From CADEDV01 sp964437415 (GTDB lineage: Bacteria; Bacteroidota; Bacteroidia; Chitinophagales; Chitinophagaceae), in NCBI GenBank assembly GCA_964437415.1, contig CAYTGN010000003.1, positions 218,779 through 282,778 of the forward strand: a stretch of DNA of 64,000 nucleotides, given 5' to 3'. Made by a program: the position numbers and the translations under genes. Below are positions 16,738 to 26,468 of the stretch, piece by piece (position 1 is the first letter of the stretch; each line of letters begins with the position of its first letter). A model generated the notes under the pieces. It was not told the DNA's origin and searched no databases. It saw nothing but the letters and a program-made list of their open reading frames with translations.

Positions 16738-18471
16738 ATGTCTTCACTTTCTATCAGCGGCAATCTTGTTGATGTTCACCAGCAACGCATCTATCCGGCA
16801 ATAATTACAGTTGAGAACAGGAAAATAGTATCCATTAAAGAAACCAGTAACCAGCAACCGGTAACCAGCGGCTACATTCTCCCCGGGTTTATAGACAGCC
16901 ATGTCCATATCGAAAGCTCTATGCTGGTTCCGTCTGAGTTTGCAAGACTAGCTGTTGTGCACGGCACCGTCGCCACCATCAGCGACCCGCATGAAATTGC
17001 CAATGTATGCGGCATGGAAGGTGTTGAGTTTATGATTGAAAACGGGAATACGGTTCCTTTCAAATTCAATTTTGGGGCGCCAAGTTGTGTGCCTGCGACT
17101 ATATTTGAAACAGCAGGAGCTGCTTTAGATTCCGCAGATGTAGAGAAACTATTGCAGCGGGACGATATCAAATACCTGAGTGAGATGATGAACTTTCCCG
17201 GTGTGCTCTTTAAAGATGAGGAAGTGATGAAAAAAATTGCTGCTGCACATCGGCTGAACAAACCTGTTGATGGCCATGCCCCGGGATTAAGAGGCGAACA
17301 AGCTAAATTGTATATTGAGAGAATCTCACAACCATCAGACTCCCAAGTCCCCCCTGCGCAGGGGTTTGGGGAGGCCGGGGGGGGCACAGACCACGAATGC
17401 TTCACAAAAGAAGAAGCCCTCGACAAACTGCAATACGGCATGAAGATCATCATCCGGGAAGGCAGCGCCGCCAAAAACTTTGAAGCGTTGATTGATCTGT
17501 TGCACGACTACCCGGATATGATCATGTTTTGCAGTGATGATAAACATCCCGATAGCCTGGTGCTGGGGCATATCAACCAGCTATGCGTCAGGGCAGTTGC
17601 TAAAGGCATTGATCTTTTCAAAATACTAAAAGCCGCCTGTGTCAACCCTGTTCATCACTACAAATTAGATGTGGGATTATTAAGAGAAGGCGATCCGGCT
17701 GATTTTATTGTGGTGAATGATTTGAATCAGTTTGAAGTGTCAAAAACATTCATTAATGGTGAGTTGGTTGCGGAAGAAGGCAATTCATTAGTCAGGAGTC
17801 AGAAGTCAGGAGTCATTAACAACTTTTCCTGTAACAAAAGGAATATTGAGGATTTTGAGATCAGAATAATGTCAGATAAAGAAATCCTTAAATCAAACTG
17901 GTTGCATCATAATGGGCCAGAGGGATTAAGAATACCGGTAATAGAAGCATTGGATGGTCAATTAATAACAAACAGAATTGATGCTGAGATTGGCGACCAT
18001 GGCAATGGAATTTTGCGAACAAATACAAAAGACGATATTCTCAAAATAGTAGTCGTCAACCGCTACAACGAAGCCCCTGTTGCCAAAGCCTTTATTACAA
18101 ACTTTGGTCTGAAGCATGGTGCCCTTGCTTCTTCGGTTGCCCACGACAGCCATAATATCGTGGCTGTGGGTGTGGATGATGAAAGCATCTGCAAAGCCGT
18201 GAACATGGTCATAGAGCATAAGGGAGGAGTGAGTCTTGTAAATGATGACCTTGAGATGATCGTTCCCCTGCCGGTGGCCGGGCTGATGAGCAACGAAGAC
18301 GGTTATAAAGTAGCTGAACAATACTCCCTGATAGACAAAGCCGCCAAAGAAGCCGGCTCCACGCTGGGCTCACCCTTTATGACCCTTTCTTTTATGGCTT
18401 TACTGGTCATCCCACACCTGAAATTGAGCGACAAAGGTCTGTTTGACGGTGATAGTTTTTCCTTTGTTTAA
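16738..18471 (+). CDS. ade: Adenine deaminase (Ade), carrying in-frame repeat insertions
   Basis: Converts adenine to hypoxanthine in purine salvage. Amidohydrolase metal-binding motifs are clear: GFIDSHVHIESSM (about 57-69), ISDPHEIANVCG, VDGHAPG, TDHECFTKEEA and FCSDDKHPDS. The C-terminal Ade domain (HNIVAVGVDDESI, TLGSPFMTLSFMALLVIP) is complete; total 577 aa. Three segments look inserted and are encoded by simple or G-rich repeats: residues about 36-44 (TSNQQPVTS), about 200-219 (SDSQVPPAQGFGEAGGG) just before the catalytic TDHEC, and about 351-361 (LVRSQKSGVIN). The reading frame is kept through all three. A perfect hairpin lies just upstream of the start. Confidence 0.93.
   Translation: MSSLSISGNLVDVHQQRIYPAIITVENRKIVSIKETSNQQPVTSGYILPGFIDSHVHIESSMLVPSEFARLAVVHGTVATISDPHEIANVCGMEGVEFMIENGNTVPFKFNFGAPSCVPATIFETAGAALDSADVEKLLQRDDIKYLSEMMNFPGVLFKDEEVMKKIAAAHRLNKPVDGHAPGLRGEQAKLYIERISQPSDSQVPPAQGFGEAGGGTDHECFTKEEALDKLQYGMKIIIREGSAAKNFEALIDLLHDYPDMIMFCSDDKHPDSLVLGHINQLCVRAVAKGIDLFKILKAACVNPVHHYKLDVGLLREGDPADFIVVNDLNQFEVSKTFINGELVAEEGNSLVRSQKSGVINNFSCNKRNIEDFEIRIMSDKEILKSNWLHHNGPEGLRIPVIEALDGQLITNRIDAEIGDHGNGILRTNTKDDILKIVVVNRYNEAPVAKAFITNFGLKHGALASSVAHDSHNIVAVGVDDESICKAVNMVIEHKGGVSLVNDDLEMIVPLPVAGLMSNEDGYKVAEQYSLIDKAAKEAGSTLGSPFMTLSFMALLVIPHLKLSDKGLFDGDSFSFV
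16843..16869 (+). repeat. ACCAGTAACCAGC-type simple repeat inside ade
   Basis: Degenerate tandem repeat of accag/taacc units, 27 bases, read in frame as TSNQQPVTS between the N-terminal beta strands and the GFIDSH motif. A related repeat occurs in anmK at 63881-63914. Confidence 0.6.
17341..17386 (+). repeat. C/G-rich interspersed repeat inserted in ade
   Basis: A C-run followed by a G-run (cccccctgcgcagggg, then ggggaggccgggggggg) that can fold on itself. It is read in frame as SQVPPAQGFGEAGGG. Adenine deaminases normally run directly from the helix before it to the DHEC motif, so this looks like an inserted mobile-type repeat. Confidence 0.65.
17788..17820 (+). repeat. GTCAGGAGTC tandem repeat inside ade
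   Basis: Units of gtcaggagtcaga in tandem, 33 bases, read in frame as LVRSQKSGVIN at the junction between the catalytic and C-terminal domains. Confidence 0.6.
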
Positions 18472-18602
18472 AAACCGGCGGGTTTTATAAAGGATTGTAT
18501 TATATTTACTAACCAACGTTTTACACGATCCTTCACCCCTTTGTTTTATTGAAAACAACTTCTTATCCTTTCTGAACGGGAAACCTCTATTGTTTTCGAT
18601 AA

Positions 18603-21600
18603 ATGCCGACCACCATGACCATCAACGATCCAAAGACCACTGATCTCGAAAAGGAGCTTACCCTTAAAACTGAAGAACTGAACCGGCGAACCAAAGAACT
18701 CGCTGTCATCAACAGTGTGCAGGAAGGGCTGGCCAAAAAGATGGATATCCAGGGCATCTATGAACTGGTGGGTGAAGAGATCCGCCTCATATTTAATGCC
18801 CAGATAATTGATATTGCTACCTACGACCCCGAGACAGATATGCTGGAAGACCGGTATGCCTATGAAAAGGGAGACAGGACGCTGGTAGGTAGCTGGAAAC
18901 CGGCTGGATTTCGGAAACATGTGATCAGTACAGGTCAGAGCCTGTTGATCAACACAGATCTTGAAGCACAAAGCCTTGCTTTCAATACAAAGGTGATTCA
19001 TGGCGAACTTCCAAAATCAATCTTGTTTGTGCCCATGATCATTGACAATAACGTAAAAGGAATGATCAGCCTGCAGGACCTTGACAAGGAAAACGCATTC
19101 AGCGATTCGGATGTCAGCCTGCTCACTACCCTGGCCAACAGTATGAGTGTAGCCCTCGAAAATGCCAAACTTTTTGACGAAACTAACCTGCTTTTAAAAG
19201 AAACCGAACAACGCACTGCCGAACTGGCCGTGATCAACAGTGTGCAGGAAGGGCTGGCCAAAGAACTGGACATACAGGGAATTTATGAGCTGGTGGGTGA
19301 AAAAATGAGAGAGATCTTTAATGCCCAGGTCATTGATATTGTAACATACGATGCGAACACAAACCAGATAGAAGACCGTTATTCTTATGAAAAGGGTGAC
19401 CGGTCATTAGTGGGCCCACGGGAGCCAAAAGGTTTTCGCAAGCATGTGATTGAAACCGGGGAAATGCTCTGGCACAATGCAAACGTAGAGGAGGTCAGCA
19501 GGGAATTTGGCAATGAAGTGCTGATTGGCGAAATGGCGAAATCACAGGTATTCTTTCCACTCACAACCGCAGGCAAAGTGAATGGTATTATCAGCCTGCA
19601 GAGCCTGGATCATGAACAGGCATTTTCCGAATCCGATATCAGCCTGCTGACCACACTGGCTAACAGTATGAGTGTAGCATTACAGAATGCCCGCCTTTTT
19701 GACTCAACCAACAATCTTTTAAAACAAACTGAACAACGCACTGCCGAACTGGCTGTGATCAACAGTGTGCAGGACGGGCTGGCCAAAGAACTGGACATAC
19801 AAGGCATTTATGAACTCGTGGGTGAAAAAATGAGAGAAATATTCAATGCCCAGGTAATAGACATCGTTACATATAATCCAAAAACAAACCTTATTGAAGA
19901 CAGATATGCTTATGAAAAAGGCGACAGATCTTTAGTCGGGGCAAGAGAACCCAAAGGTTTCCGCAAACATGTTATAAAAACGGCACAAACTCTCGTTATC
20001 AATAAAGATGTTGAAAAGCTTCGTTCTGAATATGACAACACTGTTGTTGTTGGTGAGGGTGCCAAATCACTTGTATTAGTTCCCCTGAAATCGGGTCAAA
20101 ATGTAACAGGAGTGATCAGCCTGCAAAACCTGGATATTGAAGATGCTTTTTCTGATTCTGACATCAGCCTGCTCAGCACCCTCGCTAACAGCATGAGTGT
20201 GGCATTGCAAAATGCCCGGCTATTTGATGAAACAAATAACCTGCTGAAACAAACTGAACAGCGTACGGCTGAACTGGCTGTCATCAATAGTGTGCAGGAA
20301 GGCCTGGTAAGAGAACTTGATATACAGGCTATTTATGAACTGGTGGGTGAAAAGATGAGAGAGATCTTCAATGCCCAGGTCATTGATATTGTAACATATA
20401 ATCCAAAAACAAACCAGATCGAAGACCGCTATGCTTATGAAAAAGGTGACAGATCCATGCTGGGGCCAAGGGAACCAAAAGGTTTTCGCAAACATGTGAT
20501 TGAAACCGGCGAAATGCTCTGGCACAACGAAAAAGTGGAAGAAGCAAGCCGGGAATATGGCAATGAAGTGCTGATCGGTGAAATGTCAAAATCGCAGGTT
20601 TTCTTTCCACTCGCAGCAGGCGGCAGGGTTAATGGTGTGATCAGTCTGCAAAACCTCGATACAGAAAATGCTTTTTCGGAGTCCGACATCAACCTGCTGA
20701 CCACACTTGCCAACAGTATGAGTGTGGCGCTGCAAAATGCAAGACTCTTTGATGAAACCAGTAATCTGCTGAAACAAACCGAACAACGTACAGCAGAACT
20801 GGCCGTGATCAACAGTGTGCAGGAAGGCCTGGCCAAAGAACTGGATATACAAGCCATTTATGAAATGGTGGGTGAAAAAATGAGGGAGATATTCAATGCC
20901 CAGGTGATTGATATTGTTACCTATGACAGGAGAAACGACCTGATCGAAGACCGTTATGCCTATGAAAAAGGCGACCGGACTCTCGTACAACCCCGCAAAC
21001 CAAAAGGATTCCGCAAGCATGTGCTGGAGACCGGGGAATTGATGGTAGTGAATAAAGACTATGAAGAAAAGAGCATCGCCTATAACAATACAGTGCTGAT
21101 CGGCGATCATCCAAAATCCATCATCCTGGTGCCGTTGAAATCGGGGAGTAATGTAAACGGGGTTATCAGTTTACAAAATCTCGACAAGGAAGAAGCGTTT
21201 TCTGAATCTGATATCAGCCTGCTGACCACACTTGCCAACAGCATGAGTGTGGCGCTGGCCAATGCAAGACTTTTTGACGAAACCAACCGCCTGCTCAAAG
21301 AAACCGAACAGCGTAATGCAGAACTGGCCGTCATCAACAGTGTGCAGGAAAGCCTGGTGGCAAAAATGGATATCCAGGGCATTTATGAACTGGTCGGTGA
21401 AAAGATCCGTGAGATATTCAATGCCCAGGTGATTGATATAGTCACTTATGACCCGGAAAAGAACCTGATCGAAGATCAGTATTCATACGAAAAAGGCGAC
21501 CGTACGCTGCTTGGGCCCAGAACACCGAAAGGTTTCAGAAAGCATGTGATCCAATCCCGGCAAACGATGGTTGTCAATGAAAAGGTGGAGGAAATGAGCC

Positions 21601-24600
21601 GGGAATACGATAATGAAGTATTGATCGGAGAAAATCCCAAGTCAATTGTACTGGTTCCACTTATTGCCGGTGGGTCACTTACCGGTATGATCAGTTTGCA
21701 AAATGTAGATCATGAAAATGCATTTCCTGAATCAGATATAAAACTGCTGACCACCCTGGCCAACAGTATGAGTGTGGCGCTGGAAAATGCAAGACTCTTT
21801 GATGAAACCAGCCGCCTGCTGAAAGAAACTGAACAACGGACGGCTGAACTGGCGGTGATCAACAGTGTACAGGAGGGATTAGCCCATGAGCTGGATATCC
21901 AATCTATTTACGATATGGTGGGAGACCGTATCCGTGATCTTTTCAATGCGCAGGGAGTCATTATTGCCACTCTTGACCAGGAAAAGGGAGAAGAGCATTT
22001 TAAATATGCAATGGAGAACGGGAAGCGATTTTACCTGAATCCCCGGCCGCTGGATAAATTAAGACAGCACCTGATCAGGACAAAACAGAAAATTGTCATC
22101 AATAAAAATTTTGAAGAAGCATTTGCCAATTTCGGGATGAAAGTGGCGCCTGGTACCGAACTTTCCCAATCCGCTGTATTTGTTCCGCTGATCATTGGGG
22201 ATAAGATCACCAGTTATGTAAGCCTTCAGAATGCAGACCAGGAAAATGCATTCAGCGATGCCGATGTCCGGTTGCTTGAAACTTTAGCCAATAGCATGAG
22301 TGTGGCATTGGAAAATGCACGACTCTTTGATGAGACAAACCGTTTGCTGAAAGAAACAGAACAGCGGACTGCAGAACTGGCCGTTATCAACAGTGTGCAG
22401 GAAGGGCTGGCGCATGAATTAGACATGCAGGCCATCTATGATCTCGTTGGAGAAAGGATCCGCAATATTTTTGATGCACAGGCTGTCATCATTGCCAACC
22501 TCGACCTTGAAACGAAGAACGAAATATTTAAATATGCGGTTGAAGACGGAGAACGGTACTATCTTGAACCACGGCCTTTTGACAAACTCAGGAAACATCT
22601 TGTTCAGACAAAACAGAAAGTTGTTATCAACAATGCAGGTGAAGCTTTTGTATGGTTTGGCAATAAAGTTTTACCCGGCACCAAGCCTATGCAATCAGGA
22701 GCATTTGTCCCCCTCATTATTGGCGACAAGATCACCAGCTATATAAGTTTGCAAAACGTTGATAAAGACCAGGCTTTTAGTGAATCCGATATCCGCCTGT
22801 TGGAAACATTAGCCAACAGCATGAGTGTGGCCCTTGAAAATGCAAGGCTCTTTGATGAAACCAACCGTTTATTAAAGGAAACCGAGCAGCGAACCGCTGA
22901 ACTGGCGGTCATCAACAGTGTGCAGGAAGGACTTGCCCGTGAACTTGATATACAGGCCATTTATAACCTGGTGGGTGATCGTTTGTGTGATCTTTTTCCT
23001 GATACGCAAACCCTGGTCATCAGGACCTTTGATCATCAAACCGGGCAGGAACACTTTCAGTATGCCATTGAAAAAGGAAATAAAATGGACGTTCCCCCAC
23101 GTCCTTTCATCTGGGCGAACCAGTTGCTGGTAAAAACAAAACAATCCCTGCTCATCAATGAGAACTATGTTGAGATCTCAATGAAATATGGAGGAACAGG
23201 AGTCACAAAAGGTCAGCCACCCAAGTCGGCGGTTTTTGTACCTATGATCGTTGGTGATATGGTAAAGGGCTCCATCAGCCTGCAGAATGTGGACAAGGAA
23301 AATGCCTTTTCCGAATCTGACCTTCGCTTATTGACCACACTTACCAATAGTATGAGTGTGGCTTTGGAAAATGCAAGGCTCTTTGATGAAACCACCCACC
23401 TGCTCAAAGAAACAGAACAAAGAACAGCAGAATTGGCTGTTATCAACAGTGTGCAGGATGGCCTGGTGAGAGAAATGGACATCAATGCCATCTATGAACT
23501 GGTCGGCGAAAGACTCTGCAATCTTTTCAACACCCAAACAGTACTTATAAGAACATTTGACCATGAACAGCAATTGGAACACTGGCGGTATGTAATTGAA
23601 AAAGGTGAAAGACATTACAGTGAGCCAAGACCCCTGATATGGGCCAACCGCCACCTCATCGAAAACCGGAAATCTATTATCATCAATGAGAATTACTTGG
23701 AAACATCAAAAAAATATGGCGGCACCGGTGTGTCAATGGGTATGCCGCCAAAGTCAGGTGTTTTTGTGCCGATGGTGGTCGGTGATGTAGTAAGAGGTTC
23801 GGTGAGTTTGCAGAATGTAGAAATGGAGAATGCGTTCAGCGAATCTGATATGCGACTGCTCACCACTATCACCAACAGTATGAGTGTAGCATTGGAAAAT
23901 GCAAGATTGTTTGACGAGACCACTCACCTGCTCAAAGAAACCGAGCAACACAAGGCCGAACTCGCTGTCATCAACAGTGTGCAGGAAGGATTGGTTCGGG
24001 AAATGGATATGAATGCGATCTATCAATTGGTAGGCAACCGCATCTGCGAATTATTTGATACGCAAACGGTACTGATCAGAACGTTTGATCATAAGTCGGG
24101 CAATGAAGAATGGCAGTTTGCGATTGAAAAAGGCGAACGATATTACAGCAAACCCAGGCCATTTAACTGGGCCAACCAGTTGCTGATAAAAACAAAGCAA
24201 TCCTTGTTGATCAATGAGAATTATGAAGAAACGGCAAAAAAACATGGGGGAACCGGGGTTACCAAAGGCCTGCCGCCAAAATCAGCCGTTTTTGTTCCCA
24301 TGGTAGTCGGCGATGTGGTACGTGGTTCTGTGAGCCTGCAAAATGTAGAAAAAGAACAGGCATTCAGTGAGGCCGATATGAGACTGCTGACCACACTGAC
24401 CAACAGCATGAGTGTCGCCCTTGAAAATGCACGACTCTTTGATGAAACCACTCACCTGCTGGCCGAAGCCAAACAAAGAGCCTCTGAACTGACAACGGTT
24501 AACAGTATCAGCAAAGCGCTGGCATCTCTGCTGGATCCGGAGGAACTTATCCGGCTTGTCGGCGATCAGTTACGGGATCTTTTTAAAGCCAATATTGTTT

Positions 24601-26435
24601 ATATCGCTTCGCTGGATCAAAAAACAAATACCATTTATTTTCCTTATCAGTATGGCGATGATATGGCCCCGCTCAAACTCGGTGAAGGACTTACATCAAA
24701 GATCATCCTTACCGGCCAGCCTCTTTTATTCAATAAAGACATCAGCGAATTAAGAGCACAATTAGGTGTGCAGACCATTGGCATTCCTGCTGCTTCTTAT
24801 CTCGGTGTTCCCATACCGGTTGGCGACGAGATCATCGGTGTGCTCAGTGTGCAAAGCACCGAACAGGAAAACCGTTTTAATGAAAGTGACCAGCGACTGC
24901 TGTCAACCATAGCCGCCTCAGTGGGTGTGGCTCTGCGCAATGCCAAGCTGTTTGAAGAAGTGCAGCAATCCAAAATGGAAGCGGAAGCTGCCAGTAAAGT
25001 GGCCGAGCAGGCCAATGCTGCAAAGAGTGCTTTTCTTTCCACCGTAAGCCATGAACTGAGAACGCCACTAACCTCGGTGCTGGGTTTTGCCAAGATCATC
25101 CGCAAACGGTTAGATGAAAAAATATTTCCCGTTGTAGAGAAATCAGATCCCAAAACAGAAAAGACTATCCGCCAGATCAATGACAACCTGAAAGTTGTCA
25201 TATCTGAAGGCGAACGGCTCACCCATCTTATCAATGATGTACTTGACCTGGCCAAAATCGAAGCCGGAAAAATGGAATGGAATGTGGAGAATGTGTCCAT
25301 GCCTGAAGTGGCCGAGAGAGCCATTGCTGCCACTTCTTCCCTGTTTGACCAGAAAAACCTCAAGCTCATCCGAAAAATCGAAACGGATATATCTGAAATT
25401 TCCGGCGACCGTGATAAACTGATACAGGTGATCATCAACCTGATTTCCAACTCTGTTAAGTTCACCGATGAAGGCTCAGTTACCTGCCGTTTATATTCCG
25501 AAAATGATGAAGTGATCGTCAGCATCACCGACACCGGTATCGGCATTGCTCCCGAAGATCATGCCGCTGTGTTTGAACAATTCAAACAGGTAGGCGGTGA
25601 TACGTTAACAGATAAACCTAAAGGAACCGGATTGGGTTTACCCATCTGCAAAGAGATCGTTGAGCATCACGGCGGCAGGATATGGCTTGAAAGCGAAGTG
25701 GGCAAGGGAAGCACTTTTTCCTTTGCATTACCAATCACCCGTTCACCAAAAAACAAACCGCTGCATCTTGATGCACTGGTGAGCCAGTTGAAAGCACAGG
25801 TGGCGCAATCCCCCTTGCTGATGAATGGCAATAATTCCACCATACTGATAGTGGATGATGATGATTCCATCCGCTCATTGTTGCAGCAGGAACTCAGTGA
25901 TGCGGGCTACCTGATTGAGCAGGCAACAAATGGTAAAGAAGCATTGGAATGTGTCCGGAAAAACAAACCCGATCTTATCATCCTTGATGTGATGATGCCG
26001 GAGATGAATGGTTTTGATGTAGCAGCGGTACTTAAGAACGATCCGCAGACAATGGACATCCCCATTATCGTTTTGTCTATAGTGCAGGACAAAGCAAGAG
26101 GTTTCCGGATCGGCGTGGACAGATACCTGACCAAACCGATTGATACGAACCTGCTGTTCACTGAAGTGGGTTCATTACTTGAACAGGGTAAGTCAAGGAA
26201 AAAAGTGCTGGTGGTAGATGAAGATACAGAAGCTGTGAAAACACTGGCTGATGTGTTGCAGACAAAGGGATACCAGGTGATGGAATCAGACGGAAAAGAA
26301 TTGCTTGCAAAAGCCATCGCCACCCAGCCAGATATTATCATTTTAAATTCGGTGCTCTCTGACAAGCAGGAAATAGTGCAGACCATCCGGTTTGAAAAAG
26401 GGCTGGAGAATGTTCTGTTCCTTATTTACCAGTAA
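18603..26435 (+). CDS. Giant soluble hybrid histidine kinase with 12 tandem GAF domains
   Basis: A 2610-residue cytoplasmic hybrid kinase with no membrane segment or signal. Repeats begin with (R)xAELAVINSVQ at residues about 32, 207, 382, 557, 732, 907, 1082, 1258, 1433, 1610, 1786 and 1962, each a GAF domain plus linker helix. GAF1-6 share EKGDR...GFRKHV, GAF7-8 share PRPxDKLRxHL, GAF9-11 share PRPxxWANxxL, and GAF12 is divergent. Then come HisKA (SHELRTPL, about 2148), HATPase (NLISNSVKF, DTGIGIA, GTGLGLPI), receiver 1 (Asp in IILDVMMPEMNG, about 2460; Lys in LTKPID) and a short second receiver whose acceptor position reads IILNS and which ends early. A receiver and a cyclase gene follow. 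Confidence 0.95.
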   Translation: MPTTMTINDPKTTDLEKELTLKTEELNRRTKELAVINSVQEGLAKKMDIQGIYELVGEEIRLIFNAQIIDIATYDPETDMLEDRYAYEKGDRTLVGSWKPAGFRKHVISTGQSLLINTDLEAQSLAFNTKVIHGELPKSILFVPMIIDNNVKGMISLQDLDKENAFSDSDVSLLTTLANSMSVALENAKLFDETNLLLKETEQRTAELAVINSVQEGLAKELDIQGIYELVGEKMREIFNAQVIDIVTYDANTNQIEDRYSYEKGDRSLVGPREPKGFRKHVIETGEMLWHNANVEEVSREFGNEVLIGEMAKSQVFFPLTTAGKVNGIISLQSLDHEQAFSESDISLLTTLANSMSVALQNARLFDSTNNLLKQTEQRTAELAVINSVQDGLAKELDIQGIYELVGEKMREIFNAQVIDIVTYNPKTNLIEDRYAYEKGDRSLVGAREPKGFRKHVIKTAQTLVINKDVEKLRSEYDNTVVVGEGAKSLVLVPLKSGQNVTGVISLQNLDIEDAFSDSDISLLSTLANSMSVALQNARLFDETNNLLKQTEQRTAELAVINSVQEGLVRELDIQAIYELVGEKMREIFNAQVIDIVTYNPKTNQIEDRYAYEKGDRSMLGPREPKGFRKHVIETGEMLWHNEKVEEASREYGNEVLIGEMSKSQVFFPLAAGGRVNGVISLQNLDTENAFSESDINLLTTLANSMSVALQNARLFDETSNLLKQTEQRTAELAVINSVQEGLAKELDIQAIYEMVGEKMREIFNAQVIDIVTYDRRNDLIEDRYAYEKGDRTLVQPRKPKGFRKHVLETGELMVVNKDYEEKSIAYNNTVLIGDHPKSIILVPLKSGSNVNGVISLQNLDKEEAFSESDISLLTTLANSMSVALANARLFDETNRLLKETEQRNAELAVINSVQESLVAKMDIQGIYELVGEKIREIFNAQVIDIVTYDPEKNLIEDQYSYEKGDRTLLGPRTPKGFRKHVIQSRQTMVVNEKVEEMSREYDNEVLIGENPKSIVLVPLIAGGSLTGMISLQNVDHENAFPESDIKLLTTLANSMSVALENARLFDETSRLLKETEQRTAELAVINSVQEGLAHELDIQSIYDMVGDRIRDLFNAQGVIIATLDQEKGEEHFKYAMENGKRFYLNPRPLDKLRQHLIRTKQKIVINKNFEEAFANFGMKVAPGTELSQSAVFVPLIIGDKITSYVSLQNADQENAFSDADVRLLETLANSMSVALENARLFDETNRLLKETEQRTAELAVINSVQEGLAHELDMQAIYDLVGERIRNIFDAQAVIIANLDLETKNEIFKYAVEDGERYYLEPRPFDKLRKHLVQTKQKVVINNAGEAFVWFGNKVLPGTKPMQSGAFVPLIIGDKITSYISLQNVDKDQAFSESDIRLLETLANSMSVALENARLFDETNRLLKETEQRTAELAVINSVQEGLARELDIQAIYNLVGDRLCDLFPDTQTLVIRTFDHQTGQEHFQYAIEKGNKMDVPPRPFIWANQLLVKTKQSLLINENYVEISMKYGGTGVTKGQPPKSAVFVPMIVGDMVKGSISLQNVDKENAFSESDLRLLTTLTNSMSVALENARLFDETTHLLKETEQRTAELAVINSVQDGLVREMDINAIYELVGERLCNLFNTQTVLIRTFDHEQQLEHWRYVIEKGERHYSEPRPLIWANRHLIENRKSIIINENYLETSKKYGGTGVSMGMPPKSGVFVPMVVGDVVRGSVSLQNVEMENAFSESDMRLLTTITNSMSVALENARLFDETTHLLKETEQHKAELAVINSVQEGLVREMDMNAIYQLVGNRICELFDTQTVLIRTFDHKSGNEEWQFAIEKGERYYSKPRPFNWANQLLIKTKQSLLINENYEETAKKHGGTGVTKGLPPKSAVFVPMVVGDVVRGSVSLQNVEKEQAFSEADMRLLTTLTNSMSVALENARLFDETTHLLAEAKQRASELTTVNSISKALASLLDPEELIRLVGDQLRDLFKANIVYIASLDQKTNTIYFPYQYGDDMAPLKLGEGLTSKIILTGQPLLFNKDISELRAQLGVQTIGIPAASYLGVPIPVGDEIIGVLSVQSTEQENRFNESDQRLLSTIAASVGVALRNAKLFEEVQQSKMEAEAASKVAEQANAAKSAFLSTVSHELRTPLTSVLGFAKIIRKRLDEKIFPVVEKSDPKTEKTIRQINDNLKVVISEGERLTHLINDVLDLAKIEAGKMEWNVENVSMPEVAERAIAATSSLFDQKNLKLIRKIETDISEISGDRDKLIQVIINLISNSVKFTDEGSVTCRLYSENDEVIVSITDTGIGIAPEDHAAVFEQFKQVGGDTLTDKPKGTGLGLPICKEIVEHHGGRIWLESEVGKGSTFSFALPITRSPKNKPLHLDALVSQLKAQVAQSPLLMNGNNSTILIVDDDDSIRSLLQQELSDAGYLIEQATNGKEALECVRKNKPDLIILDVMMPEMNGFDVAAVLKNDPQTMDIPIIVLSIVQDKARGFRIGVDRYLTKPIDTNLLFTEVGSLLEQGKSRKKVLVVDEDTEAVKTLADVLQTKGYQVMESDGKELLAKAIATQPDIIILNSVLSDKQEIVQTIRFEKGLENVLFLIYQ
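18696..25013 (+). repeat. Tandem array of 525-531 bp GAF-coding units
   Basis: Equivalent bases of the AELAVINSVQ codons lie at 18696, 19221, 19746, 20271, 20796, 21321, 21846, 22374, 22899, 23430, 23958 and 24486. The first six intervals are exactly 525 bp and the rest are 525-531 bp. The first eleven units are strongly alike at the DNA level. The twelfth is diverged. Confidence 0.95.
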
Positions 26436-26468
26436 ACGAAACCCGATTATTCAATTAATTGAACCAGC

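Noticed and set aside
16738..18471. Frameshift in adenine deaminase at the odd repeat segments
   Set aside because: The conserved motifs before and after each insert stay in the same frame and the protein ends normally.
18696..25013. Possible CRISPR-like array because of regular repeats
   Set aside because: The period is 525 bp, repeats are coding, and there are no short identical repeats with unique spacers.
18546..25546. Many long antisense frames opposite the giant GAF kinase
   Set aside because: They recur with the same 525-bp period as the GAF units and simply mirror the coding strand; no independent protein features.
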